This document shows positions 1-7,648 of a stretch of DNA of 64,000 nucleotides, in pieces. A program made the translations under genes and the position numbers. Under the pieces are notes generated by a model that saw only the letters and a program-made list of their open reading frames with translations, made no database searches and was not told where the DNA came from. The stretch covers positions 4,030,001 through 4,094,000 of the forward strand of contig NZ_CP115669.1 in NCBI RefSeq assembly GCF_029203285.1, read 5' to 3'. Each line of letters starts with the position of its first letter. Position 1 is the first letter of the stretch. Source of the DNA: Pseudomonas sp. PSE14. GTDB taxonomy: Bacteria > Pseudomonadota > Gammaproteobacteria > Pseudomonadales > Pseudomonadaceae.

Positions 1-201
1 CTCGCTGGAAAGCGGCATCCTCGGCCATGCGCGGGCATCGCGCAAGCCAGGTGACCACTGGGCCCTCGCGCCACGGAGGGCACCCCGCCGGTGCTAGACT
101 CAACTCTGACGAAATTCAGCAAATGGCGGCGATCTGCCGAAAATCACGGCAAATCGGTGTCAAACCCTGGGGGTATGACCGGTTGGGGGCGGAGGTTCGT
201 C

Positions 202-756
202 ATGAACAGGCATTACTACATCAGTGACAACCTGGACGACCTGGAAACCGTCGAACAGGAACTCGCGCAAAGCGGTATCAGCATGGAGCAGATGCACGTG
301 CTGAGCGACCAGGATGCCGAGTTGAAGGACCATCGATTGCACCAGGTGCCATCGATGATGAGGCGGGACGTGGTGCACTGGGGCAAGGTCGGCCTGCTGA
401 TCGGCGCCGCGCTGGCGGTGCTGGTGCTGCTGGTGGGCTACCTGAGCGGCTGGACGCAATCCGCCGCGGGCTGGATTCCGGTACTGTTCCTCGCCGCGGT
501 GCTGCTGGGCTTCAGCCTGTGGGAAGGCAGCTTCGTCGGCCTGCAGCGCCCCAGCGGTGATGCGCGCCGCTTCGAGCCCAGCCTGCATGCGGGCCAGCAT
601 GTGTTCTTCGTCGACGTGAAACCCGACCAGGAGCCCCTGCTGGACATGGTGGTGCGCAGCCACCCGCGCCTGGAAATCGCCGGCTTCGGCTCGGCGATGC
701 CGAGTTGGCTGGTCTCCGTCGAGCACGCCTGGAATCGCTTCCGTCACATGATGTGA
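202..756 (+). CDS. Small two-helix membrane protein, function unknown
   Basis: 184 aa. I do not recognise a named family. The start is the ATG preceded by GGAGG at 191-195; a longer reading frame upstream lacks such a site. Residues about 1-60 are soluble and acidic (Asp/Glu-rich). Two strongly hydrophobic segments follow at about 62-82 and 91-107, and a soluble C-terminal half of about 75 residues ends the protein. The N-terminal part (YYISDNLDDLETVEQEL) resembles small ferredoxin-like sensory segments, but this is only an impression. It stands alone, with 200 nt on each side to the next gene. Confidence 0.75.
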   Translation: MNRHYYISDNLDDLETVEQELAQSGISMEQMHVLSDQDAELKDHRLHQVPSMMRRDVVHWGKVGLLIGAALAVLVLLVGYLSGWTQSAAGWIPVLFLAAVLLGFSLWEGSFVGLQRPSGDARRFEPSLHAGQHVFFVDVKPDQEPLLDMVVRSHPRLEIAGFGSAMPSWLVSVEHAWNRFRHMM

Positions 757-957
757 CGCTCGGGCGCCTCCCCTTCCGCGCCGCCCGTGCGCCGCGGAGA
801 GGCCTCCTGCGGCCGGAATCGGCCCTCCTTGATGCATATCAGACCGACGAGCGCGCCCAACCTCGAAACTAGGTCGTAGACAACCCGTGTATCGAGCGTC
901 ACGTCAGGCCACGCTTTCACGCCGGCTTGCGGCGCCAGCACTCGTCAGGAGGCCCCT

Positions 958-1371
958 ATGACCCGCCCCACCCAGGTCATCATTCAATCCATCCCGGGCA
1001 TCGACCGCCAGCAGTACCTCATCCGCCTGAGCTACCAGGTGGAGAACCCGGCCAGCCGTGATGCGCGGGTGCGATTCCAGCTGGACGGCGAGATCGACGG
1101 CCAGCCGTTCAAGGATGACTTCGAGCTGCCCGGCGACCTCGCCTTCAACTTCGCCAGCAGCGCCACCCGCCTGCTGCGCCGCCACGGCCTGCGCCTGCGC
1201 CCAGGGCCGGTGATGCGCTTTCGCAAGGAACACGATCAGGTCTTCGACGACCTGCGCCGCCAGCTCAGAGCCGAACCCGGCAAACCGGTGGACCTGCAAC
1301 GCATGGCGTCACTTGCGCCGGTGCAACAGCGTTGCGCAGTGGCCGAATCCATCGTGCGCGGGCGCGGCTAG
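958..1371 (+). CDS. DUF5064-like hypothetical protein
   Basis: 137 aa, cytosolic, no signal peptide or membrane segment. The middle part (DGEIDGQPFKDDFELPGDLAFNF, residues about 42-64) followed by FDDLRRQL and a PVDL motif resembles the Pseudomonas DUF5064 family from memory. No biochemical function is known to me for that family. AGGAGG at 948-953 lies just before the ATG. The gene converges on the CvfB-type gene, whose stop is only 6 nt away. Confidence 0.7.
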   Translation: MTRPTQVIIQSIPGIDRQQYLIRLSYQVENPASRDARVRFQLDGEIDGQPFKDDFELPGDLAFNFASSATRLLRRHGLRLRPGPVMRFRKEHDQVFDDLRRQLRAEPGKPVDLQRMASLAPVQQRCAVAESIVRGRG

Positions 1372-1376
1372 ACCGT

Positions 1377-2213
1377 TCAAACCAACTCGATGCCGTCGTC
1401 GAGGATGGTGATCAGCCCCTGTTTGTACAGGCCGCCGATGGCCTTCTTGAAGTTGCCCTTGCTGACGCCAAACTGCTGCGCGATCAGCTCCGGCGGGCTC
1501 TTGTCGCTGAGGGCGAGTTTGCCGCCGGCCTCGCGCAGAGCCTGGAGAATCTGCTCGCTCAGCGCGTCGGAAAGCCCCGCACCGGCCGGTTGCAGGCTCA
1601 GGCTGATCTTGCCGTCGGCGCGCATTTCCTTGATGTAGCCGGTCTCGCGCAGGCCGTTGCGCATGAACTTGAAGACTTCGTTCTTGTGGATCAGGCCCCA
1701 GTGCTTGCCGTCGATGATGGCCTTGTAGCCCAGGTCGGTGCGTTCCACGACGAGCAGGTCCACCTGCTGGCCAGCCTTGTAGCGGGCCGGGGTGTTGTCC
1801 AGGTAGCGGTCCAGGCGCGCGGTGGCGGTGATGCGGCGGGTGCGCTCGTCGAGGTAGACGTAGACCACGCAGTAGTCACCGACCTGCAGCGGGCGCTTCT
1901 CTTCCGAGTGCGGCAGCAGCAGGTCCTTGGGCAGGCCCCAGTCGAGGAACAGGCCGACGCGGTTGACCTCCACCACCTTGAGGCTGGCGAAGCCGCCGAC
2001 CTGCACCTTGGGCTTCTGGGTGGTGGCGATCAGGCGGTCTTCGCTGTCCAGGTAGATGAACACGTTGAGCCAGTCGCCCACTTCGGTGGGTTCGTTCTTC
2101 GGCACGTAACGCTTGGGCAGCAGGATTTCGCCGTGGCTCTCCCCATCCAGGTAGAGACCGAAATCGGTGTGCTTGGCCACCTGCAACGAATTAAACCGAC
2201 CTATGACTGCCAT
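1377..2213 (-). CDS. CvfB-type S1 RNA-binding protein
   Basis: 278 aa. The fold matches the CvfB/YitL family: an N-terminal S1-like domain (GRFNSLQVAKHTDFGLYLDG), a second and third S1-like repeat (KVVEVNRVGLFLDWG; ERTDLGYKAIIDGKHWGLIH) and a C-terminal winged-helix segment (QFGVSKGNFKKAIGGLYKQGLI). Members bind RNA and affect expression of virulence factors in Gram-positives; the role in Pseudomonas is not settled. Monocistronic here, convergent with the DUF5064-like gene. The ATG at 2213 is directly followed by the conserved family N-terminus. Confidence 0.88.
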   Translation of the reverse strand: MAVIGRFNSLQVAKHTDFGLYLDGESHGEILLPKRYVPKNEPTEVGDWLNVFIYLDSEDRLIATTQKPKVQVGGFASLKVVEVNRVGLFLDWGLPKDLLLPHSEEKRPLQVGDYCVVYVYLDERTRRITATARLDRYLDNTPARYKAGQQVDLLVVERTDLGYKAIIDGKHWGLIHKNEVFKFMRNGLRETGYIKEMRADGKISLSLQPAGAGLSDALSEQILQALREAGGKLALSDKSPPELIAQQFGVSKGNFKKAIGGLYKQGLITILDDGIELV

Positions 2214-2295
2214 GACGCTTACCTCGTGAACGGGGCGGGCATTCTACGCGCAATGGCGCCAGGATGCGCCTTCAGCCGCCGAACGCCGCAGGATG

Positions 2296-2370
2296 GTAGG
2301 AGCGAGCTTGCTCGCGAACTCACACCGGCGGCTCCGGTATCAGACGGTTCGCGAGCAAGCTCGCGCCTAC
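2296..2370. repeat. REP pair (REPIN), GTAGGAGCGAGCTTGCTCGCGAA type
   Basis: Two REP sequences in inverted orientation: GTAGGAGCGAGCTTGCTCGC at the left and the reverse complement form (GCGAGCAAGCTCGCGCCTAC) at the right, separated by about 30 nt. Each can form a hairpin and the pair can form one long cruciform. The right arm overlaps the end of the ABC exporter gene and supplies its TAG stop codon (2367-2369). Confidence 0.85.
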
Positions 2371-4139
2371 AGGTTCTGTTCCGCCTGACCGAACTGTAGC
2401 TCGGCCAGTCGCGCATACAGCGGGCTGCTGGTCACCAACTCGGCGTGCCGCCCCAGCGCCACCAGCCGGCCATGGTCGATCACCGCGATACGATCGGCGT
2501 TCAGCACCGTGGCCAGCCGGTGCGCGATCACCAGTGTGGTGCGGCCGCTCATCAGCCCCGGCAGGGCTTGCTGGATCAGGTGTTCGCTTTCCGCGTCGAG
2601 CGCGCTGGTGGCTTCGTCCAGCAGCAGGATCGGCGCGTCCACCAGCAGCGCGCGGGCGATCGCCAGGCGCTGGCGCTGGCCGCCGGAAAGCCCCTGGCCG
2701 CTCTCCCCCAGGTGGGTTTGGTAGCCCTGCGGCAAACGCAGGATGAATTCGTGTGCGTGGGCCGCGCGGGCGGCGGCTTCGACGTCGGCGTCGGAGGCAT
2801 CGGGTCGACCGTAGCGGATGTTCTCCTCCACGCTGCCAAAGAACAGCGCCGGGTTCTGCGACACCAGGGCATAGTTGCGGCGCAAGTCGGCTGGGTCGAG
2901 CTGTGCGATGGGCTGGCCGTCGATGCGGATGCAGCCTTGCTGCGGATCGTAGAAGCGCAGCAACAGGTCGAACAGCGTGGACTTGCCGGCGCCGGAGGGC
3001 CCGACCAGCGCCAGGGTTTCCCCCGCCTCGACGCGCAGGTCGATGCTGTCGATGGCCCACTGTTCCGGGCGCGACGGATAGGCAAAGCGCACCCCTTCCA
3101 GCGAGAGGCTGCCGCTGACTCGCTGCGGCAGTTGCAGCACGTCGCTGGCTGGCCTGTGGATATCGCTGCGCGCCCGCAGCAGCTCGGCGATACGCTCGGC
3201 CGCACCGGCAGCACGCTGCAGTTCGCCGATAACCTCGCTCAAGGTGCCGAAGGCCATGCCGACGATCAGGCTGTAGAACACGAAGGCCGCCAGCTCGCCG
3301 GCGGTGATCCGCCCGGCGATCACATCCATGCCGCCGACCCAGAGCATCACGCCCACCGCGCCCAGCACCAGCAGGATCACCACGCTGACCAGCCAGGAGC
3401 GTTGCATGATGCGCCGCCGCGCGGTATCGAAAGCCTGCTCGACGGTGGCGCCGAAGCGCTGGCGATCCTGCGCCTGGTGGTTGTAGGCCTGCACCGTCTT
3501 GATCTGCCCGAGTGTCTCGCCGACGTAGCTGCCGACATCCGCGACGCGGTCCTGGCTCAGCCGCGACAGGCTGCGCACGCGGCGGCCGAACAGCAGGATC
3601 GGCGCGATCACCAGGGGCAGCGCGGCAACCACGATGCTGGTCAGCTTGGCGTTGGTGATGAACATCAGCGCCACGCCGCCGATCAGCATCAGCGTGTTGC
3701 GCAGAGCCATCGACAGCGACGAGCCGATCACCGTCTGCAGCAGCGTGGTATCGGCGGTCAGGCGCGACTGGATTTCCGAGGCGCGGTTGTTCTCGTAGAA
3801 GCCCGGATGCAGCTCGATCAGGTGGTCGAACACCCGCCGGCGGATGTCGGCGACGAAGCGCTCGCCGATCCACGACACCAGGTAGAAGCGCACGAAAGTG
3901 CCCACCGCGAGCCCCGCCACCAGGACGAAGAAGACCCCGATGGCCCGATTGAGCAGCGGCTCGGACTGGGTGACGAAGCCCTGGTCCACCAGCATGCGGA
4001 TACCCTGGCCCAGCGACAGGGTGATCGCGGCGGTGAACAGCAGGGCGACCAGCGCCCCCAGGGCGCGCCAGCGATACGGGGCGAGGAACGAGCGGGCCAG
4101 GCGCAGGGCGTTGCGCTGGCGGGACGACAGCAGGGGCAT
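2367..4139 (-). CDS. MsbA-type ABC exporter (fused permease and ATPase)
   Basis: 590 aa half-transporter with the permease first. Residues about 1-310 hold a six-helix ABC transmembrane domain. The ATPase follows, with Walker A (GPSGAGKS), Q-loop region, signature LSGGQRQRLAIARA, Walker B (ILLLDEAT) and the H-loop (VIAHRLAT). It would act as a homodimer in the inner membrane, exporting a lipid-like or hydrophobic substrate that cannot be told from sequence. The start ATG at 4139 (MPLLSSRQ) is chosen over an upstream ATG at 4223, because the extra 28 residues look non-coding. The last codons lie inside a REP element. Confidence 0.87.
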   Translation of the reverse strand: MPLLSSRQRNALRLARSFLAPYRWRALGALVALLFTAAITLSLGQGIRMLVDQGFVTQSEPLLNRAIGVFFVLVAGLAVGTFVRFYLVSWIGERFVADIRRRVFDHLIELHPGFYENNRASEIQSRLTADTTLLQTVIGSSLSMALRNTLMLIGGVALMFITNAKLTSIVVAALPLVIAPILLFGRRVRSLSRLSQDRVADVGSYVGETLGQIKTVQAYNHQAQDRQRFGATVEQAFDTARRRIMQRSWLVSVVILLVLGAVGVMLWVGGMDVIAGRITAGELAAFVFYSLIVGMAFGTLSEVIGELQRAAGAAERIAELLRARSDIHRPASDVLQLPQRVSGSLSLEGVRFAYPSRPEQWAIDSIDLRVEAGETLALVGPSGAGKSTLFDLLLRFYDPQQGCIRIDGQPIAQLDPADLRRNYALVSQNPALFFGSVEENIRYGRPDASDADVEAAARAAHAHEFILRLPQGYQTHLGESGQGLSGGQRQRLAIARALLVDAPILLLDEATSALDAESEHLIQQALPGLMSGRTTLVIAHRLATVLNADRIAVIDHGRLVALGRHAELVTSSPLYARLAELQFGQAEQNL

Positions 4140-4300
4140 GGACGACTCGATGCGCACATCAGGGCCCACGAGCGTAGCACCCTGGACGCCGCCCAGGCGA
4201 CGATCGGCGCGGCTTGGAACCATTCATGCCATTAGCGCCCCGAAGGATGCTCATTTCGTGTACAATGGCCGGCCAATTTGCGAAGACAGGTATGGCAGAC

Positions 4301-4492
4301 ATGACCTCCAAGCCCTCCACCCGCCAGAAAGCCGCTCCCAAGGCCCCCGCAGCGACCGCCACCAGCGAGTCCCTGGACGCCCAGATTGCCGCCTTCCTGA
4401 AGTCCGGCGGCGAGATCCAGCAGATCGCCAAGGGCGTCACCGGTCAGAACTACGGCGCACCGAGCCGCCACATCAGCCTCGGCAAGAAGTAA
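4301..4492 (+). CDS. Small basic protein, function unknown
   Basis: 63 aa, lysine/alanine-rich N-terminus, then LDAQIAAFLKSGGEIQQIAKGV and a C-terminal SRHISLGKK. No membrane segment. I do not recognise a named family, though similar short proteins appear common in pseudomonads. The start is uncertain: ATG 4301 has AGG ten bases upstream, while an in-frame ATG at 4292 (adding MAD) lies too close to that AGG. A TACAAT hexamer at 4261-4266 could be a -10 element, but no matching -35 is visible. A strong hairpin follows the stop. Confidence 0.65.
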   Translation: MTSKPSTRQKAAPKAPAATATSESLDAQIAAFLKSGGEIQQIAKGVTGQNYGAPSRHISLGKK

Positions 4493-4505
4493 CCCCCTTT
4501 CGGCA

Positions 4506-4536
4506 AGCCTGCCGGTCCCCGGCAGGCTGCCCGTTT
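4506..4536 (+). terminator. Likely intrinsic terminator
   Basis: A perfect 10-bp inverted repeat, AGCCTGCCGG / CCGGCAGGCT, with a 3-nt loop begins 13 nt after the stop of the small basic protein. It is followed by GCCCGTTTCCCC, so the U-tract is poor. It lies before the AI-2E permease gene and probably separates the two transcripts. Confidence 0.6.
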
Positions 4537-4645
4537 CCCCACGCAATTCCCGCCATCTTTTATTGCCTCCACACCTTGCTCTCGGGCAGAGTCCGCCACT
4601 AGTCAGGACCTGGCCACCCCGGCCACCGATGCAAGGAGCCCCTCG

Positions 4646-5746
4646 ATGTTACCCCCGCCCCCGGAAAAGCTGCTGTCCCGCAATTTGCTGGATGTGCTCA
4701 TCCGCGCCGGTCTGATTCTGCTGCTGGCCCTCTTCTGCTTCAGGATCTTCCACCCCTTCCTCGACCTGATGCTGTGGTCGGTGATCCTCGCCATCACCCT
4801 CTACCCGCTGCACCAGATGTGCAGCCGCGCCCTGGGCGAACGGCCGAACAGCGCGGCGACGCTGATCGTGCTGCTGGGCCTGGTGATCCTGCTGGTACCG
4901 GTGGTGGTGATCGGACTGTCCATGGCCGAGTCCGTACGCGACCTGGTGCAGGCGATCCAGAACCGCACCCTGCAGATTCCGCTGCCTCCGGACTCGGTAC
5001 AGAACTGGCCAGTGATCGGGCAGTACGTCTTTCGCTTCTGGCATCGCGTGGCCACCGACTTCATGGGCGTGGCGCACCAACTGGCCCCGCATCTGCAAGG
5101 CGTGGCGAAGAAGATCGCCGGCCAGGCGGCGGGCGTCGGCATGGGGCTGATGCAGTTCCTCGCCGCCTTCGTCATCGCCGGCGTGATCATGGCCTACGGC
5201 GCGCTGGGTAGCCGCACTGCCTGCGACATCGCCATCCGTATCTCCGGCCCGGAGCGCGGCCCCGGCCTTGCCGAGTTGTGCACCGGAACCATCCGCGCGG
5301 TGGCCCAGGGCGTGGTGGGCGTGGCGTTCATCCAGACCATGATCCTCGGCCTCGGCTTCATCGTCATGGGCATCCCCGGCGCCGGCCTGCTGTCCCTGGG
5401 CGTACTGCTGCTGGGCATCACCCAGTTGCCGGTCGTGCTGATCACCCTGCCGGCGATCATCTACGTGTTCATGACCGGTGATTCGCTGCTGGTGAGCATC
5501 CTGTTCACCGTGTGGACTGTCATCGGCGGCCTCAGCGACAACGTGCTCAAGCCGCTGTTGTTCGGCCGCGGCGCCAAGGTGCCGATGGCCGTGATCCTCA
5601 TCGGCGCCCTGGGCGGCATGCTCAGCAACGGCATCATCGGCCTGTTCGTCGGCCCGGTGGTCCTGGCCCTGGGCTACGAACTGTTCATGTCCTGGGTGCG
5701 CGAGCGCGAAACGCTGGCCGAGCCGCCCGCCAACCCGACACACTGA
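4646..5746 (+). CDS. AI-2E family transporter (PerM/UPF0118)
   Basis: 366 aa polytopic inner-membrane protein. Two hydrophobic helices lie near residues 16-60, a third at about 70-92, then an amphipathic soluble loop (about 95-165). A C-terminal block of four to five helices follows and includes the family-typical GLSDNVLKPLLFGRG segment and a late GGMLSNGIIGLFVGPVVLA helix. The family includes TqsA and PerM, and some members work as Na+/H+ antiporters, so the name does not prove autoinducer transport. AAGGAG at 4633-4638 supports the ATG. Confidence 0.85.
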   Translation: MLPPPPEKLLSRNLLDVLIRAGLILLLALFCFRIFHPFLDLMLWSVILAITLYPLHQMCSRALGERPNSAATLIVLLGLVILLVPVVVIGLSMAESVRDLVQAIQNRTLQIPLPPDSVQNWPVIGQYVFRFWHRVATDFMGVAHQLAPHLQGVAKKIAGQAAGVGMGLMQFLAAFVIAGVIMAYGALGSRTACDIAIRISGPERGPGLAELCTGTIRAVAQGVVGVAFIQTMILGLGFIVMGIPGAGLLSLGVLLLGITQLPVVLITLPAIIYVFMTGDSLLVSILFTVWTVIGGLSDNVLKPLLFGRGAKVPMAVILIGALGGMLSNGIIGLFVGPVVLALGYELFMSWVRERETLAEPPANPTH

Positions 5747-5763
5747 AGCGCCCTCGCCGGTCC

Positions 5764-6387
5764 TCAGGGCAGCGCGACCATTTCCTTCAGCGTCACCGCC
5801 CAGGTGCCTTTCGGATTGAGGTAGCGGTAGCCGAACCGCGAGCCGTTGGCGCGGGCCGTCAGCACCGCGTTCCAGGCCAGGCCGCGCTGCAGGTCATGGG
5901 CCGGATCGAGGAGGAAGAACGCCTCCTCGCTCATGCCCACCGCCAGCCCCCAGTGGCGGATGTCGCTGTCCTTGCGGCCGTGGAAGCCCAGCACCACCGG
6001 GACGTTCGCCTCCAGGTAACGGCGGGTCAGCTCGACCATGCGCCGACCGCTGCCCCTTACGACCTGGAACTCCTTGTCGCTGATCACCTTGAGCAGCTCC
6101 AACAGATCGTCGCCGGTGGTGCCGACGCGGATCAGCGTCTCGCGCTGCTCCAGTGCCTGCATCAGACGCCCGTAGCGCGTGCGCGAATCCACCGGCGCCA
6201 GCCCCTTGGCCTGGCGGCGGCCCAGCTGGTTGCGCGCCAGCATCGCCATCACCAGGCAATAGGGGCCGCAGGCGCCGTCCATGTCGCCCTGGCGCAGGTG
6301 CACCTTGTCACCGCGCTTGTTGATCAGGCCGCCACTGCCGCGCTCGTCCACATCCCAGTGCAGCCCGTCGATCAGGGTTATCCGCAT
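5764..6387 (-). CDS. C39-like cysteine peptidase-fold protein
   Basis: 207 aa, no signal peptide. The sequence shows RQGDMDGACGPYCLVMAML near residues 32-50: Gln33 and Cys40 sit where papain-like C39 enzymes carry the oxyanion Gln and the catalytic Cys. His145 in RHWGLAVG and Asp161 in LLDP complete a possible triad. The fold assignment is inference from this pattern. No ABC exporter or bacteriocin leader gene is adjacent, so a role as leader peptidase is unlikely. The ATG at 6387 has GGGGACGGA upstream. It is divergent from the pseudouridine synthase gene, with about 100 nt between starts. Confidence 0.72.
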   Translation of the reverse strand: MRITLIDGLHWDVDERGSGGLINKRGDKVHLRQGDMDGACGPYCLVMAMLARNQLGRRQAKGLAPVDSRTRYGRLMQALEQRETLIRVGTTGDDLLELLKVISDKEFQVVRGSGRRMVELTRRYLEANVPVVLGFHGRKDSDIRHWGLAVGMSEEAFFLLDPAHDLQRGLAWNAVLTARANGSRFGYRYLNPKGTWAVTLKEMVALP

Positions 6388-6490
6388 CGTTCCGTCCCCG
6401 TCCGTTTGTAGGTCTGACCGGCAGGTGTGCGGATCATTCCAGTGGCTTGCGGTTACAATGGTGCCCCTTTTCCTGCTGCGGTCTTCCGTC

Positions 6491-7177
6491 ATGTCCGAAC
6501 CCATCCGCCTGTCCAAGCGCCTCGCCGAGCTGCTGCCCTGCTCGCGCCGCGAAGCCGAGCTGTACATCGAAGGCGGCTGGGTGACGGTGGATGGCGCGAC
6601 GGTGGAAGAGCCACAGTTCAAGGTCGACGCCCAGCACATCGCACTGTTGCCCGGCGCCATGCCCGAGCCCCTGCCGCCGGTCACCCTGCTGCTGCACAAG
6701 CCCGCCGGCTACAGCGTCGAAGATGCGGTGGCGCTGCTGCGGGAAGAGCAACGCTGGAGCGAAGATCCCTCGTCGCAACGCCTGTTGCGCAAGCACTTCC
6801 GCCAGCAACGCCCGACCACCCCGCTGGAGGACGGCGCCAGTGGACTGCTGGTGTTCACCCAGAATTTCGGCGTCATTCGCAAACTGGTGGACGATGCCGC
6901 GCGGGTCGAGCATGAGTATGTGATCGAGGTCAGCGGCGAGCTGGATGCCCATGGCCTGAAGCAGATGGTCCAGGGCCTTCCGCTGAAGGCCAGCTGGCAG
7001 AGCGAGAAGCGTCTGCGCATCGCCGGCAAGCAAGTGCGCCCGGGGCTGATCGGCAAGCTGTGCCGGGAAGCCGGGCTGCGCGTCGAAGCGATCCGCCGAA
7101 TCCGCCTGGGCGGCGTGGCCATGGCCAAGCTGCCGGTCGGCCACTGGCGCTACCTGCAGCCGGGCGAACGCTTCTAA
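6491..7177 (+). CDS. RsuA/RluF-type rRNA pseudouridine synthase
   Basis: 228 aa. An N-terminal S4 RNA-binding domain (residues about 5-55: RLSKRLAELLPCSRREAELYI) is followed by the RsuA-family catalytic domain. LLHKPAGY at about 67-74 is the family signature, and Asp114 in PLEDGASGLLVFT sits at the position of the catalytic Asp. The enzyme should isomerise a specific uridine in 23S or 16S rRNA; the target site cannot be read from sequence. Family members are usually a little longer. A GC-rich hairpin (7189-7213) without a T-tract follows the stop. Confidence 0.85.
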   Translation: MSEPIRLSKRLAELLPCSRREAELYIEGGWVTVDGATVEEPQFKVDAQHIALLPGAMPEPLPPVTLLLHKPAGYSVEDAVALLREEQRWSEDPSSQRLLRKHFRQQRPTTPLEDGASGLLVFTQNFGVIRKLVDDAARVEHEYVIEVSGELDAHGLKQMVQGLPLKASWQSEKRLRIAGKQVRPGLIGKLCREAGLRVEAIRRIRLGGVAMAKLPVGHWRYLQPGERF

Positions 7178-7372
7178 GGGACGCTCCGGGCTCCCCGCGC
7201 AACGTGGGGAGCCGCCCTAGTACGCAGTTTTGCGCTGCTATCGATGGCATCGATAGTGAACAGCAGGCGCTTTCAGTTCTCTTCGCCGGGCCCAGGCGGC
7301 ATCTTCACCCCATCAGCTCGCAGGACCCCGAAACCCGCGACATTCGCCCACGGCTCTAACGAGGATTGGATC

Positions 7373-7603
7373 ATGCAAATCGTACTGGACTTCCTGCTGC
7401 TGGTTGGCTCCCTGGTGGAGCTGCTGCTCTACGTCGTCCTGGCCAGCGTGATCCTGGCCACCGTCGTGCTGGCCAGCGTGGTCGCGGTGCTGACCCTGCG
7501 TTCGCCGGGCCAACCGATCACCATTCCCGAACGTCGCCGGCCGCAGGTCCGCAAGCCGCGCCCGGCCCTCGTGCAACAACCGGCGCTGGCGAAGGCGGCC
7601 TGA
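7373..7603 (+). CDS. Short single-pass membrane protein, unknown
   Basis: 76 aa. A long hydrophobic stretch covers residues about 1-42, enough for one long or two short helices, followed by a basic, proline-rich cytoplasmic tail (ITIPERRRPQVRKPRPA). GAGGA at 7361-7365 precedes the ATG. It converges on the CPA2 antiporter gene with a 45-nt gap. No family recognised. Confidence 0.65.
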   Translation: MQIVLDFLLLVGSLVELLLYVVLASVILATVVLASVVAVLTLRSPGQPITIPERRRPQVRKPRPALVQQPALAKAA

Positions 7604-7648
7604 GGCCGCCCCAACCACAAAGCCTGTCGGACGCAGTCGCGCCCCGCT

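Noticed and set aside
7189-7213. Hairpin GGCTCCCC/GGGGAGCC after the pseudouridine synthase gene
   Set aside because: No T-tract follows; could be a weak or factor-dependent terminator but cannot be supported.
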